In this document: positions 60,701 through 64,000 of the stretch, piece by piece
Position numbering within the stretch: the stretch's first letter is position 1
Layout: each line of letters begins with the position of its first letter
Assembly: GCA_928724745.1 (NCBI GenBank)
Contig: CAKMXJ010000019.1
Span: 248,001-312,000, forward strand
Length of the DNA stretch: 64,000 nucleotides
Source of the DNA: Anthracocystis setariae
Lineage: Eukaryota > Basidiomycota > Ustilaginomycetes > Ustilaginales > Ustilaginaceae
Reading direction: 5' to 3'
Position numbers and translations under genes: made by a program
The notes under the pieces: model-generated
Told to the model about the DNA's origin: nothing
Seen by the model: only the letters and a program-made list of their open reading frames with translations
Database searches by the model: none

Positions 60701-61942
60701 CGCGAGTCCATCGCGGCTCGTTTGGGCGCCCAGCAATCGATATCGGATGCCAACATCAGCACCCCAGCTAGAAGCCAACGCCTCGCATCCTTGGATGGCA
60801 GAACGCTGCATCGTGTTGAAGGACCTCATGTTGCCTCAAAAATTCATCCAAGAACTTATACCACGGTCTTAGGTCCCGGCTCCATCGGTCGCCACCAGCG
60901 CGGGGAAACCTTGATCGGAATGCTTTCTCATCCCCGAACAAGAGCTCGTCTAGTCTTGCTGTTGGAGACACTCGACGCTTTAGAGCGTGCGCAGTCTCGG
61001 CATCCTTCGCGGGTGTTGGCGTCTCGATCTGCTGCAAGGCATCGAAAGCAGGCGGAAGGGAAGGGCATCACAACCGCAATACCTGCGCATGTTGACCATG
61101 CCTCTGTAGCTTCGCCGGCTGCGCAAGTTGTACGCCGTGTATCTCGATCTCACCGTCCGGCTGTGGCGCACAAGCAGGAGCACGACTTTACAGGTATCCG
61201 TCGGCAAGCGACGCTGCGAGACTGGAGACCCGCTTCTGCCGCCTTCGATGACCTGGCAGGAATGTCTTCAGACTGGACTGAAAGATCCGAAAATGGCGAA
61301 CTCTCGGAGAATGCGGCGTTCCTTTCGGACGAGGACAGGAGCAGGATCACGACGTCAGCACCGGAGCTCTTCAGCGTTGAGCCTACGACGGGACCGAGTG
61401 TGAATGCACCGACGAAGCCTTCCAACACCACGACGACTCCTTCTGATCCGGTCCATCGATTTGTTCCAGGACAAAGCAAAATTGCTCGCGACATGACGGG
61501 AGCATCAGACTCTGTCGACAGTCCTGATGGCACACCGCAGCTTGGAAGCTATCAACATGTCGCAGGTCTTGAATTGCCGAGCATCGCTCGGACAGATGGT
61601 CGTGTATCAAGCTCCGACTCGGAATCTGAGGGAGGAGCATGGCACAGAGTTTTACCGCGACGCATTGGACAAAGCTCGAGCGTTCGCAGAGCCAGGCAAG
61701 GAGCCAACGAAGCAAAGTCGCACCGGGCAGACGGAGCTCCCAAGGTGGGTTACAGAATGGACGCATCTGAACGTCGTGGCAGTCCACGTTCGTCATCGTC
61801 TCAAGGTGCCGGAACAAGGTCACAAAAGCAAGTCTTCAGCAAGCTGTTCCGACCCAAATCGCTCGAGGATGGATCTAGTGAGACGCCAAAGAACGTCCGC
61901 AGTGGTACTCCAGACACGATTCGTGATGTAACTCCTAGCTGA
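57722..61942 (+). CDS. SLP1: SUN-domain protein of the SLP1/SUCO (Osteopotentia) type
   Basis: The predicted protein has 1406 residues from the ATG at 57,722, which begins a signal peptide (MHLRQSWLLVFALTAYLADS). The frame is open upstream, but the earlier ATG would bury this signal. The SUN domain lies at about residues 405-555 (FASLDCAAVVHRTNPEAKFA ... DFFKYVRVDFLEHFGSEFYC), the mid-protein position typical of SLP1/SUCO, unlike nuclear-envelope SUN proteins. A coiled segment and one transmembrane helix (LVMLLVVFVFVGM) follow near 904-922, then a long basic, disordered cytosolic tail. Known members work in the ER membrane and nuclear envelope and protect folding membrane proteins (SLP1-EMP65). 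Its promoter was shortened by the retrotransposon nest, whose end is 250 bp upstream. Confidence 0.88.
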   Translation: MHLRQSWLLVFALTAYLADSTGALLLDSGASIEVEGPVRGPVIASQASLEQVAFTDADIKSNSDSLVVSDAAQSGISSGCKRSTDFFEQVCTNQNAATSQGSTVLADLLLCDLPEVEPLVRPDSAAEPHGKAPSTTYAVSGTIVVRGDNIHTGHRSDRLPALDGSQTVQTAPHAAPAMVPGSADRAAYPGPNDEGFWRQRDGSSEWYPASEKPSERPAPELQPHVGSVEATPGPEGQASDRSTNHYSSEYDAWSAEQEQGAFLSFKEWKERHAPDAANSPNDVRRKSKQDEAQEAGSKTPSNPIATRDTIEDTRDHSFPPKKVDPHHSSTSIPANSKAGSAPQGSSRPQIPSNQAQNIQTESRIMQDHHLMDASGSPPNKQADATQPGFSVAAGDTSAHLQKLKHRWNFASLDCAAVVHRTNPEAKFASAILSEKKDRYMLSPCPQPGGKNKGSSQFVIVELCEEIKIDTIVLANYEFFSNMFKKFKVTAAKQLTGREDDWTQLGVFRARNVRGQQVFRIPYAPRSDDFFKYVRVDFLEHFGSEFYCPVSLLRVYGITEMEEYKLQVEGRTGDPDPVDVIDPAMSGKADNVVPTSPDLNEAVTLPEPLVGDISPGTEPANLTAKDEDVWRKHEQAFQRRLQNQTFIREAVDAELPVSEFSSSQPPAQPSKPPQQAAGIARLDASDNQEDLQERAQCFIEDAPNHRAGNTDRCLRPRSQTKPFYSLKSVSYRSKHTGYSLPANSTAKAPVDENARFVGSKPAAVPTEAELDPERARRSSIPRTNPSGSHGNPGSESVYRAIHRRLSALESNATLSLSYIEHSGQMLREVFARMEKRQEVRMSDMLRALNTSNWQQIESLKRRQQVDLQRAIFEFDVHRQQADNERRALLREVHILAEEVLLEKRLSIAQLVMLLVVFVFVGMTRGSRTAPLLHSGFAKIGRGPRRREAKVDGKLVVPASPMREVARMEQSTDAPQPQRSPLRENTSIPAWREPQRESIAARLGAQQSISDANISTPARSQRLASLDGRTLHRVEGPHVASKIHPRTYTTVLGPGSIGRHQRGETLIGMLSHPRTRARLVLLLETLDALERAQSRHPSRVLASRSAARHRKQAEGKGITTAIPAHVDHASVASPAAQVVRRVSRSHRPAVAHKQEHDFTGIRRQATLRDWRPASAAFDDLAGMSSDWTERSENGELSENAAFLSDEDRSRITTSAPELFSVEPTTGPSVNAPTKPSNTTTTPSDPVHRFVPGQSKIARDMTGASDSVDSPDGTPQLGSYQHVAGLELPSIARTDGRVSSSDSESEGGAWHRVLPRRIGQSSSVRRARQGANEAKSHRADGAPKVGYRMDASERRGSPRSSSSQGAGTRSQKQVFSKLFRPKSLEDGSSETPKNVRSGTPDTIRDVTPS

Positions 61943-62352
61943 TGTGGCCACGCATCTTTCCTGGGTTAAGAACTTTATCTCGTCTTCGTTCTCATCTTGC
62001 TTTTCGTATGTGTGCGGCTAAGGTTTGCAGCACGTATCGCACCGTACACCATCACACTCATGACTTGTAACTCAGTCATGAATGACTACCGTTGCCGCCG
62101 TAGTACCGACGGTGCTACAAGGGAATGTGTTCAGACTTTGTTCCGCGATGATACTGCGTTTGCTCAGCTCTGAGTCCCGATATCGCTTTCACTGCATCCA
62201 TGCTTTAACGTTATGCTCACAGTCATGATTGGGTCGATGCAGTCTGGGTGCAATGCCCGACGAAACTTGAGTGGCAGAGTTCTGAAGAGCAAGCACAGCT
62301 GATTCGAGGGTGGGGGGGGGGAAGACGAGAGGGATGGTGGTATCATTGCGAA
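61943..62352. other. Convergent 3' region, SUN gene / DPH5
   Basis: These 410 bp lie between two stops. No gene is seen, and a G-run lies near 62,312. Confidence 0.5.
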
Positions 62353-63348
62353 CTATTCTTTACAAGCGTAGATGTCTTGTGCGACTTGAAGGAATTTGCT
62401 TGCTGGACACGCGTAGCTTGCGGCATAGTCGCGCTCGAGTGGGTGAAGACGCTTGCCGATAATGACAAGACTGTGCAAAGGCTCTCCGAAGGCTCTCTTT
62501 GCGCGCATCTCGGCTCTGGCAGCACGTCGCCTGTCGAGCTCGGCTTCGCTTGCGAACTCGTCAGCGTCATCCTCGGCTTCTTCAGCACGAGCCTCGTCCT
62601 CGGATGGGTTTGCGAGATCGAGAAGTTCTTGCAGAGTACCCGATACGATGCGCTCTTGCTCGGAACCCATTCTGCAAAGAGCGATGGCGAGCGTGTGGTC
62701 TGGATGAAGATAGTCGACGTTGTGTGCCTTGGATGCAGAGATGATCTGAGAAATGAGCTGAGGGATGAGCATGTAGCGGGGATCTTGATAGCGGAGGATG
62801 CCTCTGCTCATGTCCTCAGCGCTCTGCTCGCGGACCTTGATGTCGGAAAGGGCTAGGGTATGAAGACCGATGCGAAGGTTTTCTCCGATGCGCTCGAGCC
62901 AACTGTCTGGTTTCCAGTCTTCGGTCCAGAAGGGGACACTGACGGTCTGGCCAAAGTTGTAGCCAGCTAGACCGCTGGATCCAATCGCAGTCATGATGCT
63001 GGCATTGTGAATGATCTTGACGGGGATGGGCGGGGAGGATTGTTTGGCTCGCAAGATGAGATCGGTGTGAGTAGTAGCAGAGAGCGGGTCACCGACGACA
63101 AGAAAGGCAACATTTGAAGTAGCGGCACCTTGAAGGATGGATTCCGCTTCTAGTTCCACAGTCTCTCGATGTGCCAGAATGACGGGTTTCTGATAGAGGG
63201 TTTCGAGGCGCTGCTTGAAGCCGGGAACCATGAGGATGCTGGTGTAGCTCTCGAGATAGATGCGTTCGGACGACTTGACAGCCTCGAAACCTTTGAGCGT
63301 AATGTCGTTCTCATCAGCGAGACCGAGGCCAATGACGAAGAGCACCAT
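62353..63348 (-). CDS. DPH5: Diphthine methyl ester synthase
   Basis: The protein has 331 residues. DPH5 uses S-adenosylmethionine to methylate the modified histidine of elongation factor 2, the second stage of diphthamide synthesis in the cytosol. The N-terminal GLGLADENDITLKG, the VVGDPLSATTHTDL segment (SAM-binding loop of the tetrapyrrole-methylase fold) and HNASIMTAIGSSGLAGYNFG are near-identical to the eukaryotic family. The family is usually about 285-300 residues. The extra length here comes from an acidic, Ala-rich insert near 245-285 (EDEARAEEAEDDADEF), probably a surface loop. Start MVLFVIGLG at 63,348. Confidence 0.96.
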   Translation of the reverse strand: MVLFVIGLGLADENDITLKGFEAVKSSERIYLESYTSILMVPGFKQRLETLYQKPVILAHRETVELEAESILQGAATSNVAFLVVGDPLSATTHTDLILRAKQSSPPIPVKIIHNASIMTAIGSSGLAGYNFGQTVSVPFWTEDWKPDSWLERIGENLRIGLHTLALSDIKVREQSAEDMSRGILRYQDPRYMLIPQLISQIISASKAHNVDYLHPDHTLAIALCRMGSEQERIVSGTLQELLDLANPSEDEARAEEAEDDADEFASEAELDRRRAARAEMRAKRAFGEPLHSLVIIGKRLHPLERDYAASYACPASKFLQVAQDIYACKE

Positions 63349-63780
63349 TGCGGTGAAGCGTTAAAGAAGTGTGTGAGGCAAGAGCAAGAGATGCAAGAAG
63401 TTGGTGTGGAAGCGAAGAAAGTGACACTACAGTACTATTGGTCTGAGCAAGCGGTCAATGTTCTCGGTGGAGGCATAACGGTGCTGTCCAGTGTGAAATC
63501 TACAGTAATTCTGTTTCTTCTGTTTCTTCTTGAAATTTACTTTTTTTTTTTTTTGGAAGTGCCGACTTCCGATGTGGTCGAGGCAGGAGCGAGGCAGCGC
63601 TCGAGTCGTGCGAGAAAGGCGGGGAATGGGATATGCAAGCCGCAGACAGACGTGGCATGCTCGAGCCAACACTTTTGGTCATTCCATTCCAAACGCTTCT
63701 TGCCTGCTTCCGATTTGCATCATCGTACAAGCCCACAAGCGCTCGACACTATCGGCGTTCGCCAAGGTCGCTTCGTCAAC
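63349..63780. promoter_or_regulatory. Divergent promoter, DPH5 / glucosidase II alpha
   Basis: This 432-bp spacer between two divergent housekeeping genes contains a T15 tract at about 63,540. No other feature is evident. Confidence 0.5.
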
Positions 63781-64000
63781 ATGCTCGTCAAGGCTCGCTG
63801 GACATGCACCTTGGTTTGTGCTTGTCTTTTGGTCGTTGGCGCTTTGCTCGTGGACCATGTAGACGCAGTCCGCGAGCACGACTTCAAGAAGTGCAAAGAC
63901 TCTTCGTTCTGTCGAAGAATCCGAAGACAATCAGATTACGTCGAACAATGGCAGACGGACAACAACCAACCGTTCACCTCTCCCTACTTCATTCCACGCC
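63781..64000 (+). CDS. ROT2: Glucosidase II alpha subunit (GH31), N-terminal fragment
   Basis: An ATG at 63,781 opens 73 codons that run off the right edge. The start has a signal peptide (MLVKARWTCTLVCACLLVVG, cleaved near residue 26). The mature N-terminus VREHDFKKCKDSSFCRRIRR is the conserved beginning of ER glucosidase II alpha, which trims the inner glucoses from N-glycans in the calnexin folding cycle. The catalytic GH31 domain lies outside the window. The gene is divergent from DPH5. Confidence 0.85.
   Translation, partial: MLVKARWTCTLVCACLLVVGALLVDHVDAVREHDFKKCKDSSFCRRIRRQSDYVEQWQTDNNQPFTSPYFIPR

Noticed and set aside
1..64000. tRNA or rRNA genes, CRISPR arrays
   Set aside because: No cloverleaf with a GTTCGAATCC-type T arm, no rRNA similarity and no regularly spaced direct repeats with unique spacers were seen. 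The tRNA-like pieces at 901 and 41,037 are primer sites.

Overview
The window comes from a filamentous or dimorphic fungus, most likely a basidiomycete of the smut group (Ustilaginomycetes). The evidence is a set of compact, nearly intron-free host genes with fungal relatives (USO1, CEF1/CDC5, DPH5, an SLP1/SUCO-type SUN protein, glucosidase II alpha and a siderophore transporter), GC-rich coding sequence, Gal4-like zinc-cluster motifs and iron-GATA promoter boxes. The species cannot be fixed from the sequence alone.

Layout. 1-8.3 kb is retrotransposon DNA: the gag end of a Ty1/copia element running off the left edge, then a Ty3/gypsy chromovirus (element A), both on the minus strand. 8.9-12.2 kb holds two adjacent Tc1/mariner (DD34E) transposons with mapped terminal inverted repeats and TA duplications. 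13.1-32.2 kb is host DNA: an NTF2-like protein with one intron, USO1, a bZIP factor, CEF1, then a decayed mariner copy sitting in the promoter of a siderophore transporter. 32.7-35.1 kb holds low-complexity and tandem repeats. 35,350-57,469 is a nested retrotransposon complex: an old outer copia (target duplication AAAGT) with a solo LTR (AAAAC) in its 5' LTR and a gypsy chromovirus (element B) in its pol, and element B in turn carries a complete copia (GGCTT) in its gag. 57.7-64 kb is host DNA again: the SUN protein, DPH5, and the first codons of glucosidase II alpha.

The most interesting system is in the nested complex. Each of the three large elements carries an extra gene between pol and the 3' LTR whose protein has a Cys pattern resembling a fungal Zn(II)2Cys6 cluster. 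In gypsy B this gene is antisense, with its own TATA box, a 76-nt intron and a perfect TACTAAC branch point. In the complete copia a palindrome with half sites like CAACATTC / GAATGTTG is scattered through LTRs and coding sequence in unrelated protein domains, and gypsy B is crowded with CCCGG/CCGGG. I infer that these retrotransposons may encode sequence-specific DNA-binding proteins that recognise motifs dispersed in their own DNA, formally like the VANC anti-silencing proteins of plant VANDAL transposons. This needs testing.

Other points: exact iron-repressor GATA boxes upstream of the siderophore transporter; gag start codons placed inside half-tRNA-iMet primer sites; a probable Tf1-like self-priming site in gypsy B; and a record of CGA-to-TGA stop codons in the older copies that suggests CpG methylation decay.
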